Position numbers and translations under genes: made by a program. The notes under the pieces are model-generated. The model had not been told where the DNA came from. It did no database searches and saw only the letters and a list, made by a program, of their open reading frames with translations. From the NCBI GenBank assembly GCA_023427985.1, contig JAEYZM010000005.1:1-64000 (forward strand): a stretch of DNA of 64,000 nt. The letters run 5' to 3'. Positions 17,016 to 24,666 of this stretch are shown here, piece after piece; position 1 is the first letter of the stretch, and the number at the start of each line of letters is the position of its first letter. The DNA is from Bacteroidota bacterium. Its GTDB lineage: Bacteria; Bacteroidota; Bacteroidia; Sphingobacteriales; Sphingobacteriaceae.

Positions 17016-18431
17016 TTGAGCAATAGCTTCGGCAAATATCTTGGCATGGAACCCACCTTGGGGCAAGAGGCTTTCTTTCAGAAGTTTGAACAATTTCTGC
17101 GAGCGGAAGAAACGTTCTCTGCCTTTATCTTGCGTGGATATGCAGGTACGGGTAAAACCAGTACCTTGAAAGCTGTGGTGAATTATTTAAAAGCTAATAA
17201 ATTCAAATCGGTATTACTTGCCCCAACAGGTAGAGCTGCAAAGGTCTTGAGCAATTACACCAATACGCCTGCAAGCACCATTCATAAGAAAATTTATAGA
17301 AGAAAATCATCGGTCGAATTATTGTCGAGCTTTACCCTGAACGAAAACAAACACAGCAATACCATTTTCATTGTCGATGAAAGTTCCATGATTTCAGGCA
17401 ATATGCACGATGTGAATGCCTTTTATTATGGTAAGGGAAGTTTACTGGACGACCTAGTGGAATATGTATACAGCAATACCAATAACTGTCGACTCTTACT
17501 CGTGGGCGATACGGCACAGTTGCCACCGGTAGGTGCCGACTTTAGTCCGGCATTGCATAAGGAGATGATGCATACCAAGTATGGTTTGCGCATTTTCGAA
17601 CAAGAGCTCACCGAAGTATTGCGTCAAGAAAAAGACTCAGGCATACTCATGAATGCTACTGCCATCAGAAATCAAATCGATGAAAACGACATCCTTTGGC
17701 CTAAGCTAAGGACTAAAGGCTATGCCGATATTTTTTCGATGACAGGAGAACAATTGAGCGAGGGTTTGAATTATGCTTTCGATAAATACGGCATCGACGA
17801 AACCCTGATCATTTGCAGGTCGAACAAAAATGCCAATCGATATAATCAAGAAATCCGCGCAAGAATATTATATAAAGAAGAAGAACTTTCGGCCGGCGAT
17901 TTTCTGATGGTGGTAAAAAATAATTACTACTGGTTAAGTGATGAAGACGAAAGCGGATTCATTGCCAATGGTGAAATTGTACGCATCGTGAAAGTGAAGC
18001 GCGAAGAAGAAATGCATGGATTCCGTTTCGCAAATTTGACCATTGAACTGTTTGATTTACCTGGTCAGCCTAAGCTCGATGTAAAAATTCTAATCGACAC
18101 CATCTATGCCGATGGACCGAGTATGAGTTCAGAGGATCAGAAAAAATTATACGAATCGGTGATGGCCGACTATAAAGACTTGCGGACAAAAAAAGAACGC
18201 TACGAAAAATTAAAGTCGGACCCCTATTACAATGCCCTGCAAGTAAAATTCGCCTACGCCGTTACCTGCCACAAAGCACAAGGCGGACAATGGAAAGCAG
18301 TCTTTATAGATCAAGGATATTTGGTTGATGAAATGCTGAACCTCGACTTACTGCGTTGGTTGTACACCGCCATCACTCGAGCCAGCGAACAAGTATTTTT
18401 AGTAAATTTCCATTCCAAATTCTTTAAATAG
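17016..18431 (+). CDS. ATP-dependent RecD-like DNA helicase (SF1B)
   Basis: A 471-residue helicase. Walker A is LRGYAGTGKTST, followed by LLAPTGRAAKVL (motif Ia), TIHKKIY, FIVDESSMIS (motif II), LLLVGDTAQLPPVG (motif III) and a C-terminal UvrD_C_2-like block with VTCHKAQGGQW and LYTAITRASEQVFLV. These are RecD/Pif1-type signatures, but no RecB or RecC is adjacent. The start is probably the TTG at 17016, because homologous proteins carry the FGKYLGMEPT-like residues before the PT.GQ motif; the ATG at 17046 would remove them. Confidence 0.9.
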   Translation: MSNSFGKYLGMEPTLGQEAFFQKFEQFLRAEETFSAFILRGYAGTGKTSTLKAVVNYLKANKFKSVLLAPTGRAAKVLSNYTNTPASTIHKKIYRRKSSVELLSSFTLNENKHSNTIFIVDESSMISGNMHDVNAFYYGKGSLLDDLVEYVYSNTNNCRLLLVGDTAQLPPVGADFSPALHKEMMHTKYGLRIFEQELTEVLRQEKDSGILMNATAIRNQIDENDILWPKLRTKGYADIFSMTGEQLSEGLNYAFDKYGIDETLIICRSNKNANRYNQEIRARILYKEEELSAGDFLMVVKNNYYWLSDEDESGFIANGEIVRIVKVKREEEMHGFRFANLTIELFDLPGQPKLDVKILIDTIYADGPSMSSEDQKKLYESVMADYKDLRTKKERYEKLKSDPYYNALQVKFAYAVTCHKAQGGQWKAVFIDQGYLVDEMLNLDLLRWLYTAITRASEQVFLVNFHSKFFK

Positions 18432-18464
18432 GCCAATTAAAAATAAATACGTATTCTTGTCGTT

Positions 18465-19532
18465 ATGCAATGGATGAAACTAAATAAACTGTTTGTTCTG
18501 ATTTTCGCAGCTGCATTTTTTACCTCTTTTACCAGCAATGCACAATTGGGTGGATCTAGAATTTACAGTTTCATGGAGCTCCCCTATTCGGCACGTGCCA
18601 CCGCGCTTGGTTCTTATCAAGTTGCCGTGTGGGACAACGATTTGAGCAATGCCTATCAAAATCCATCGCTACTGAATCCAAAAATGCACAACACTTGGAG
18701 CTTGAACGTGAATAATTACGTTTCGGACATTCAATACGGTTACATTGCCACTGCCTTCAACCTCAATAAAAATAGCATCCTCTCTTTGGGTGTTAATTAT
18801 ATCGATTACGGAAATCTAGTGTTGCGCGACGACATCGGCAACGAGCAAGGAACATTTAAAGCTAATGAAAATGCCTTGAATGTTACGTACTCAAGAGCTT
18901 ACAAACAATTCCGATACGGTGCCAACTTAAAAACTATTTTTTCAAATTTAGAATCGTACCGTTCTACCGCTTTGGCCTTTGATTTAGGAGGTTCGTATTA
19001 CGACAGTACATCGGGTTTAGGACTCGCTTTCTCAGTGCTCAACATCGGCACACAAATAAGTACCTATTATGGTCAGACCGAAGCCATGCCCTTCGAAGCA
19101 TTGTTTACGATTAGTAAAAAATTGCAATACGCACCATTCCGCTTTAGCTTGACCCTGCACGATTTGCAGAAGTTCGATCTTACCTATAACGATCCGAACG
19201 ATGAGAGCAATCAGATCGACATCAATACAGGCAAGCCCATACAACGTACCTTTAATTTCGGCGATAAGCTGATGCGTCACGTTGCTGTAGGTACCGAATT
19301 ATTATTTTCAGAAAACTTCAATTTACGAGTTGGTTACAACCACCAGCGCAGAAGAGAATTGTACATCGAGAACAAGCCTGCCACTGTTGGATTTTCTTGG
19401 GGCTTTATGCTCAAAGTAAAAAAAATCAACATCAGCTATGGTTCTGCCAAGTACCATTTGTCGGGCAACAGCAATATGTTTAGCATCTCCCTGAATCCGA
19501 ACGATTTCTTCAGAAAGAAAAAATTAAGCTGA
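18465..19532 (+). CDS. porQ: Type IX secretion system protein PorQ
   Basis: A 355-residue outer-membrane beta-barrel protein with a signal peptide ending SNA-Q. The mature start, GGSRIYSFMELPYSARATALG, and NPSLLNPKMHNTWSLN are typical of PorQ. Established work places PorQ in the attachment complex with PorU, PorV and PorZ that modifies and anchors T9SS cargo. The neighbouring cmk gene, 21 bp downstream, matches the conserved porQ-cmk pairing in Bacteroidota. It supports functional export of the sorting-domain proteins at both ends of this region. Confidence 0.85.
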   Translation: MQWMKLNKLFVLIFAAAFFTSFTSNAQLGGSRIYSFMELPYSARATALGSYQVAVWDNDLSNAYQNPSLLNPKMHNTWSLNVNNYVSDIQYGYIATAFNLNKNSILSLGVNYIDYGNLVLRDDIGNEQGTFKANENALNVTYSRAYKQFRYGANLKTIFSNLESYRSTALAFDLGGSYYDSTSGLGLAFSVLNIGTQISTYYGQTEAMPFEALFTISKKLQYAPFRFSLTLHDLQKFDLTYNDPNDESNQIDINTGKPIQRTFNFGDKLMRHVAVGTELLFSENFNLRVGYNHQRRRELYIENKPATVGFSWGFMLKVKKINISYGSAKYHLSGNSNMFSISLNPNDFFRKKKLS

Positions 19533-19540
19533 TAAATTAT

Positions 19541-19548
19541 TACCTTTG
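19541..19548 (+). promoter_or_regulatory. Candidate -7 box for cmk (TACCTTTG)
   Basis: An exact TAnnTTTG match 5 nt before the cmk ATG. No clear -33 element was seen, and the gene may also be read from porQ. Confidence 0.3.
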
Positions 19549-19553
19549 CGAGA

Positions 19554-20222
19554 ATGTCGCGCGCAAAAATCAACATAGCCATTGATGGTTATTCTTCTTG
19601 TGGAAAAAGCACTTTAGCCAAGGCCCTTGCAAAGGATATTGGATATGTGTATGTTGATTCAGGAGCGATGTACCGATGCGTCACGCTATTTTTCCTAGAG
19701 CAAAACATCGACCTAAACGATGAAGCATCGGTGGCACAAGCATTAAAATCCATCGAGATCGATTTTGAAGAACAAGAAGTTTTTTTGAATGGCAAAGATG
19801 TGAGCGAACGCATTCGCAGCATGGAAATTTCCAATGCAGTAAGTCGAGTGAGCGCCAATAAAGAAGTGCGCAGAGCGATGGTCTATTTACAGCAAAACAT
19901 CGGCAAAAAACAAAACTTGGTGATGGATGGTCGCGACATAGGCACCACCGTTTTTCCGGATGCACAACTCAAAGTTTTCATGACAGCCCATCCCATGATT
20001 CGTGCGCAACGCAGATACAAAGAACTGCTGGAGAAAGGACAAGAAGTTCCACTCGACGATGTGATGGCGAACCTCAACATGCGCGATTACGAAGATACGC
20101 ACAGAGAAGAGAGTCCGCTGGTGCAAGCAGAGGATGCGATAGTGCTCGATAATTCGTTTTTGACTCCGAGTGAGCAATTGGAGTTTGTGAAGGGGAGATT
20201 AAGAGATAGAGGATTATTGTAA
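19554..20222 (+). CDS. cmk: (d)CMP kinase
   Basis: A 222-residue cytoplasmic kinase that phosphorylates CMP and dCMP with ATP. It has the P-loop IDGYSSCGKSTLAK near the N terminus, YVDSGAMYRCVT, the CMP-binding VMDGRDIGTTVFPDAQLKVF, and the lid region RAQRRYKEL. Length is normal. It follows porQ closely. Its stop is followed within 20 bp by the left inverted repeat that brackets the GxxExxY gene. Confidence 0.95.
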   Translation: MSRAKINIAIDGYSSCGKSTLAKALAKDIGYVYVDSGAMYRCVTLFFLEQNIDLNDEASVAQALKSIEIDFEEQEVFLNGKDVSERIRSMEISNAVSRVSANKEVRRAMVYLQQNIGKKQNLVMDGRDIGTTVFPDAQLKVFMTAHPMIRAQRRYKELLEKGQEVPLDDVMANLNMRDYEDTHREESPLVQAEDAIVLDNSFLTPSEQLEFVKGRLRDRGLL

Positions 20223-20240
20223 AGAATGTTCACGCGAAGG

Positions 20241-20283
20241 TTCACGCAAAGATCGCTAAGGTAATATCGCAAAGTACGCGAAG
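20241..20283 (-). repeat. Left 43-bp inverted repeat flanking the GxxExxY gene
   Basis: This copy of the dispersed TTTGCG-type repeat reads TTCACGCAAAG...ACGCGAAG on the plus strand. It matches the reverse complement of 20800-20842 in 39 of 43 positions. The pair lies outside the GxxExxY gene on both sides, pointing outward, with about 516 bp between them. Confidence 0.9.
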
Positions 20284-20372
20284 GATTTTAGTACTCAATA
20301 GCAAATTTCACTTAATGAATAAACCTGCATTTATGCAGTTGTGCAAATAGAATTCTTCTATGAAATTTGAAT

Positions 20373-20750
20373 ATGGAAGAAAACGAAATTTCAAAAATCA
20401 TAATAGGTGCTGCTATTAAAATTCATCGAAAATTAGGTCCTGGTCTATTAGAATCTGCGTATGAAGAATGTATGGCATATGAATTGACAAACGAGAATTT
20501 GCAAATTGAACGTCAAAAAAGTATACCATTAATTTACGAGAGAATCATAATTAATAATGCATATAAAGCCGATATAATAGTAGAAGATAAGGTGTTAATT
20601 GAATTAAAATCCGTTGAAAACGTATTAAATGTTCATAAAGCACAATTACTTACATATCTAAATTTTAGCAACAAGAAATTGGGATTATTGATTAATTTCA
20701 ATTCTGAACTCCTTAAAAATGGTATTATTCGTGTAGTTAATAAGCTTTAG
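20373..20750 (+). CDS. GxxExxY family protein (PD-(D/E)XK nuclease-like)
   Basis: A 125-residue protein with the name motif GPGLLESAY followed by EECMAYEL. Downstream, ADIIVEDKVLIELKSV contains a D...ExK arrangement typical of the PD-(D/E)XK nuclease fold, to which the family is assigned. Function is not established. The ATG at 20373 is preferred over a TTG at 20367. It is enclosed by near-identical 43-bp inverted repeats made of a repeat family found at five or more other places in this window, which suggests the gene and the repeats move or act together. Confidence 0.9.
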   Translation: MEENEISKIIIGAAIKIHRKLGPGLLESAYEECMAYELTNENLQIERQKSIPLIYERIIINNAYKADIIVEDKVLIELKSVENVLNVHKAQLLTYLNFSNKKLGLLINFNSELLKNGIIRVVNKL

Positions 20751-20799
20751 TGTAAAGACAATTTTAAATTTTAGATAACTTTTAAATATCTACCCAAGA

Positions 20800-20886
20800 C
20801 TTAGCGGCCTTTGCGATATTACCTTAGCGAGCTTTGCGTGAAAATTAGCGCCCTTTGCGTGAAACCTTAGGGTACTTTGCGAGAAA
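20800..20886 (+). repeat. Right inverted repeat plus further units of the TTTGCG dispersed repeat
   Basis: Positions 20800-20842 mirror the left copy; the following sequence continues with two or three more ~21-bp units of the form TTAGCGnnCTTTGCGTGAAA. Related blocks occur at 27825-27912, 32466-32515, 34953-34995 and 35762-35828, all in intergenic DNA and all in plus orientation. Confidence 0.9.
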
Positions 20887-20989
20887 CAAAGCCTTTACCT
20901 CTGTAAATCAGGGCACTACATCGCCCCTCATTCCTATAATTCTCTGATAATTAATGAAATATAAAATTTTTCTTTTTGCTTTTAATTCC

Positions 20990-20997
20990 TATCTTTG
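20990..20997 (+). promoter_or_regulatory. Candidate rpsA promoter -7 box (TATCTTTG)
   Basis: An exact TAnnTTTG match 36 nt before the rpsA ATG, in an AT-rich region. A TTTG lies only 11 bp upstream, shorter than the usual ~19-bp spacer, so the -33 element is uncertain. Confidence 0.5.
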
Positions 20998-21033
20998 GCG
21001 TCCCTAACCACGGGAAAAGGAGAAAAAAATTTA

Positions 21034-22986
21034 ATGGCAAAAAAACAAATCACAGAAAAAGAATTATTAGCATCTGAAGCGAATGCTGAATTCGTAAGAA
21101 CAAGAGAGGCTGAGGCGATTGAGTCTGAGGCCGATTCATTATCGCTTGAAGAGATTAAATCTCAATCTTTAATTCCAGACGCTTCGTTCGACTGGGACAT
21201 GGATCCAAAAGGATTCGGTAATTACACTAACGAAGAGCGTGCTAAATTAGAAGGCATGTACACAACTACATTAAACTCTATCACTAAAGGTGAGATTATT
21301 ACGGGTACTGTAGTTACAATGAACTCAAAGGATGTGGTATTAAACATCGGCTTTAAGTCGGATGGTATGGTACCTCTTTCTGAATTCCGCGATATGCCGG
21401 AATTAAAGATCGGTGACGTTGTTGAGGTTTTTGTTGAAGATCAAGAAGACAAAAACGGCCAATTGATCCTTTCTCGTAAACGTGCGAAAACGCAACGTTC
21501 ATGGGATCTTATCAATAAAGCGCTTGAAGACGATGCTATTATCAATGGTTTCGTTAAGAGCAGAACTAAAGGTGGTTTAATTGTTGACATCGATGGTGTT
21601 GAAGCATTCTTACCTGGTTCACAAATTGATATCAAACCTATCCGCGACTACGATATTTACGTAGGTAAAACAATGGAGTTTAAAGTGGTTAAAATCAACC
21701 ATGAGTTCCGTAACGTGGTAGTTTCTCACAAAGTATTAATTGAAGACGATTTAGAAAGTCAAAAATTTGATATCATCTCTAAACTTGAAAAAGGTCAAGT
21801 ATTAGAGGGTACAGTTAAGAACATCACTGCATTTGGTGTGTTCATTGACTTAGGTGGTGTTGATGGTTTATTACACATCACTGATATTTCATGGGGTCGT
21901 ATCGATCATCCAGAAGAAGTATTGAAATTAGATCAAAAAATCAATGTGGTAGTTCTTGACTTCGATGATGAGAAGAAGAGAATCGCATTAGGTTTAAAAC
22001 AATTAACTTCTCATCCTTGGGAATCTTTAGACACTGCGATTGAAGTAGGTTCTAAAGTAAAAGGTAAAATCGTAACAGTTGCTGATTACGGTGCATTCTT
22101 AGAAATCATCCCAGGTGTTGAAGGTTTAATCCACGTTTCTGAAATGTCGTGGTCACAACACTTACGTTCACCTCAAGAGTTCATGAAAGTGGGCGATGAG
22201 ATGGAAGCAGTAGTGTTGACTTTAGACAGAGAAGAGCGTAAAATGTCATTAGGCATTAAGCAATTAACTCCAGATCCTTGGGTTGGTGTTGCTGATCGTT
22301 ACCCTGTAGGTAGCAAACACAAAGCAGTTGTTAAAAACATGACTAACTTCGGTGTGTTTGTTGAAATCGAAGAAGGTATCGACGGATTAATTCACATCTC
22401 TGACTTATCATGGTCTAAAAAAATCAACCATCCACATGAGTTCACTAAAGTTGGTGAGTCTTTAGAGGTTGTTGTTTTAGAAGTGAATGCAGAAGAGCGT
22501 AAATTAAGCTTAGGTCACAAACAATTAGAAGAAAATCCTTGGGATACTTTTGAAACGATCTTCACGATGGATTCTATCCACCAAGGAACTGTTACGAAAG
22601 TAACTGATAAAGGTGCAGTAATCAACTTACCTTATGGTGTAGAAGGTTTCGCTCCTACGAAACATGCAGTGAAAGCTGATGGTAAAGCGGTTCAAGTAGA
22701 AGATGTATTGGATTTCAAAATCATTGAGTTCAATAAAGATTCGAAAAGAATTTTAGTATCACACAGCAAAATCAACGAAGAAGCAAAAGCTGAAGCGAAA
22801 GCAGAAGAGACAGATAAGAAGAAGAAAGATGCTAAAGCAACTTCAACTGCAGTGAAAAAAGTAAAAGAATCGGTTGAGAAAACTACTCTTGGTGATTTAG
22901 ACGTTTTAGCTTCATTGAAATCTTCAATGGAAACTGCTGAAAAGAAAAAGTCTACTAAGAAGTCGGAAGAAACGACTGAAGAATAG
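21034..22986 (+). CDS. rpsA: 30S ribosomal protein S1
   Basis: A 650-residue RNA-binding protein of the small subunit that helps capture messages lacking strong Shine-Dalgarno sequences. At least five, probably six, S1 (OB-fold) repeats can be followed, with recurring GxFGVFIDL/GAFLEI, GLIHISDLSW and DxEExxxSLGxKQL blocks. The N-terminal ~60 residues are an acidic extension and the C-terminal ~50 are K/E-rich low complexity. The ATG at 21034 lies 10-13 nt after AAAAGGAG and is preferred over an in-frame upstream ATG. It is followed by an 8-bp-type repeat and a strong terminator. Confidence 0.97.
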   Translation: MAKKQITEKELLASEANAEFVRTREAEAIESEADSLSLEEIKSQSLIPDASFDWDMDPKGFGNYTNEERAKLEGMYTTTLNSITKGEIITGTVVTMNSKDVVLNIGFKSDGMVPLSEFRDMPELKIGDVVEVFVEDQEDKNGQLILSRKRAKTQRSWDLINKALEDDAIINGFVKSRTKGGLIVDIDGVEAFLPGSQIDIKPIRDYDIYVGKTMEFKVVKINHEFRNVVVSHKVLIEDDLESQKFDIISKLEKGQVLEGTVKNITAFGVFIDLGGVDGLLHITDISWGRIDHPEEVLKLDQKINVVVLDFDDEKKRIALGLKQLTSHPWESLDTAIEVGSKVKGKIVTVADYGAFLEIIPGVEGLIHVSEMSWSQHLRSPQEFMKVGDEMEAVVLTLDREERKMSLGIKQLTPDPWVGVADRYPVGSKHKAVVKNMTNFGVFVEIEEGIDGLIHISDLSWSKKINHPHEFTKVGESLEVVVLEVNAEERKLSLGHKQLEENPWDTFETIFTMDSIHQGTVTKVTDKGAVINLPYGVEGFAPTKHAVKADGKAVQVEDVLDFKIIEFNKDSKRILVSHSKINEEAKAEAKAEETDKKKKDAKATSTAVKKVKESVEKTTLGDLDVLASLKSSMETAEKKKSTKKSEETTEE

Positions 22987-23060
22987 TTCGTTTGATCGAA
23001 TGCTCGTAGGTTCTCCCGATAGCTATCGGGATGCTCGTAGGTTCGTAGGAACGAGGGTTC
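22984..23060 (+). repeat. 8-bp-family repeat after the rpsA stop, interrupted by an 18-bp palindrome
   Basis: The TAG stop is followed by TTCG...TCGAATGCTCGTAGGTTC, closely matching the sequence after the pyrE stop. The perfect palindrome TCCCGATAGCTATCGGGA occupies 23014-23031, and after it the same GCTCGTAGGTTCGTAGG phrase resumes. The palindrome therefore looks inserted into a pre-existing repeat. Confidence 0.85.
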
Positions 23061-23080
23061 GAGAAAGAACAAAAAAAGAT

Positions 23081-23119
23081 AAAGAGTTCTGCTGAGAAAT
23101 TGGCAGAACTCTTTTTTTT
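23081..23119 (+). terminator. Rho-independent terminator of rpsA
   Basis: AAAGAGTTCTGC (23081-23092) pairs perfectly with GCAGAACTCTTT (23103-23114) around a 10-nt loop, followed by a continuous run of T. This is the clearest terminator in the window. Confidence 0.9.
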
Positions 23120-23132
23120 GCTTAGAAATTTC

Positions 23133-23140
23133 TATATTTG
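23133..23140 (+). promoter_or_regulatory. Candidate pyrR-pyrB promoter -7 box (TATATTTG)
   Basis: An exact TAnnTTTG match 15 nt before the pyrR ATG at 23156. The initiation site would leave a leader of under 10 nt, too short for PyrR-type RNA attenuation ahead of this gene. Confidence 0.5.
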
Positions 23141-23155
23141 AGAAATCAATTGAAC

Positions 23156-23710
23156 ATGAAGCAAGGTACTATACTCGGTAGTCCAAAATTTGATATCACC
23201 ATCAAACGCCTTTGCCATCAATTAATCGAAAACCATAACGATTTTAGCGATTCTGTTTTAATAGGTCTTCAACCTCGAGGTACTTATTTAGCAAAGCGTG
23301 TGCATGAAGAACTCAGCAAATTACTTCCCAAACAAAAAATAAAATTAGGCTATCTCGATGTTACCTTTTTCAGAGATGATTTCCGACACTCAGAAAAATT
23401 GCTACTAGCAAATACAACGAGTATCGATTTTATCATCGAAAATAAAAAAGTGATCTTGATCGATGATGTGCTTTTCACTGGCCGAACCATTCGCGCTGGA
23501 ATGGATGCGATGTTGGCTTTTGGTAGACCCTCTAAGGTGGAATTGTTGGTACTCATCGACAGAAGGTATACAAGGCATTTGCCTATAGAGCCCGATTATA
23601 TTGGCTTGCAGGTCGACTCTATCTCATCGGAAAAAGTGATTGTGAAATGGAAAGAGACGGAAGGCAAAGACGAAGTAGTTTTAGTTGAAGAACATAAAAA
23701 TAAAAAATAA
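23156..23710 (+). CDS. pyrR: PyrR: pyrimidine operon regulator / uracil phosphoribosyltransferase
   Basis: A 184-residue type I phosphoribosyltransferase. The PRPP motif is VILIDDVLFTGRTIRAGMDA, and FDITIKRLCHQLIE, IGLQPRGTYLA and LGYLDVTFFRDD fit PyrR. In Bacillus PyrR binds pyr mRNA and also makes UMP from uracil. In Bacteroidota the regulatory role is inferred. It is 4 bp upstream of pyrB, so the pair is co-transcribed. The ATG at 23156 is chosen over an upstream TTG that lies within the -7 box. Confidence 0.92.
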   Translation: MKQGTILGSPKFDITIKRLCHQLIENHNDFSDSVLIGLQPRGTYLAKRVHEELSKLLPKQKIKLGYLDVTFFRDDFRHSEKLLLANTTSIDFIIENKKVILIDDVLFTGRTIRAGMDAMLAFGRPSKVELLVLIDRRYTRHLPIEPDYIGLQVDSISSEKVIVKWKETEGKDEVVLVEEHKNKK

Positions 23711-23714
23711 AGGC

Positions 23715-24641
23715 ATGCAACAATTAAGTGTGAATCACTTATTAGGAATTAAAGGTCTCAAAGAAAAAGACATTCAACTCATTTTTGAAACGGCCGATAA
23801 TTTTAAAAACATTATCAACAGACCCATCAAAAAAGTGCCGTCGCTGAGAGACACTACCATCGCCAATATTTTTTTCGAAAACTCAACCCGCACCAAACTT
23901 TCCTTCGAACTTGCAGAAAAAAGATTGTCGGCCGATGTCATCAACTTCGCCGCTTCATCTTCATCGGTAAGTAAAGGCGAAACGCTCATCGATACGGTGA
24001 ACAACATCTTAGCGATGAAAGTGGATATGGTGGTAATGCGTCACCCTTATCCGGGCGCTGCACAATTCTTATCGAAACACATCAAAGCACAAATTGTGAA
24101 TGCCGGTGATGGTGCGCACGAACATCCTACGCAAGCACTGTTAGATGCTTATTCCATTAGAGAAAAGTATGGCGATGTTGCAGGAAAAAATGTTGTCATC
24201 GTTGGCGACATCCTCCACTCGCGCGTAGCACTTTCGAACATCTTATGTTTGCAATTATTAGGTGCGCAAGTAAAAGTATGCGGACCTATAACACTCATTC
24301 CAAAATACATTGAAAGCCTTGGTGTGCAAGTGGAATACGACTTGCGAAAAGCATTGGAATGGTGCGATGTGGCAAATATGTTACGCATTCAACTCGAGCG
24401 ACAAGACATCAAATATTTTCCATCCTTACGCGAGTATGCGATGCTTTACGGATTGGACAAAAATTTACTCAACTCATTGAAAAAAGAAATCACGGTGATG
24501 CATCCGGGTCCAATCAACAGAGGCGTTGAGATCACTTCAGACGTAGCAGATTCAAAGCAATCCATCATTTTAGATCAAGTAGAAAACGGAGTAGCCATTC
24601 GCATGGCAATTTTATATTTATTGGCAGGCGGCAAATCATAA
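23715..24641 (+). CDS. pyrB: Aspartate carbamoyltransferase catalytic subunit
   Basis: A 308-residue enzyme joining carbamoyl phosphate and aspartate in the first committed step of pyrimidine synthesis. It has the carbamoyl-phosphate motif FFENSTRTKLSFE, the HEHPTQALLDAYSI loop and the C-terminal MHPGPINRGVEI. No pyrI regulatory chain is nearby, which is normal when PyrR is present. The ATG at 23715 avoids overlap with pyrR; a further upstream in-frame start would overlap by 26 bp. Confidence 0.96.
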   Translation: MQQLSVNHLLGIKGLKEKDIQLIFETADNFKNIINRPIKKVPSLRDTTIANIFFENSTRTKLSFELAEKRLSADVINFAASSSSVSKGETLIDTVNNILAMKVDMVVMRHPYPGAAQFLSKHIKAQIVNAGDGAHEHPTQALLDAYSIREKYGDVAGKNVVIVGDILHSRVALSNILCLQLLGAQVKVCGPITLIPKYIESLGVQVEYDLRKALEWCDVANMLRIQLERQDIKYFPSLREYAMLYGLDKNLLNSLKKEITVMHPGPINRGVEITSDVADSKQSIILDQVENGVAIRMAILYLLAGGKS

Positions 24642-24666
24642 CAATTTGTTATATTGCATCCTGTTT

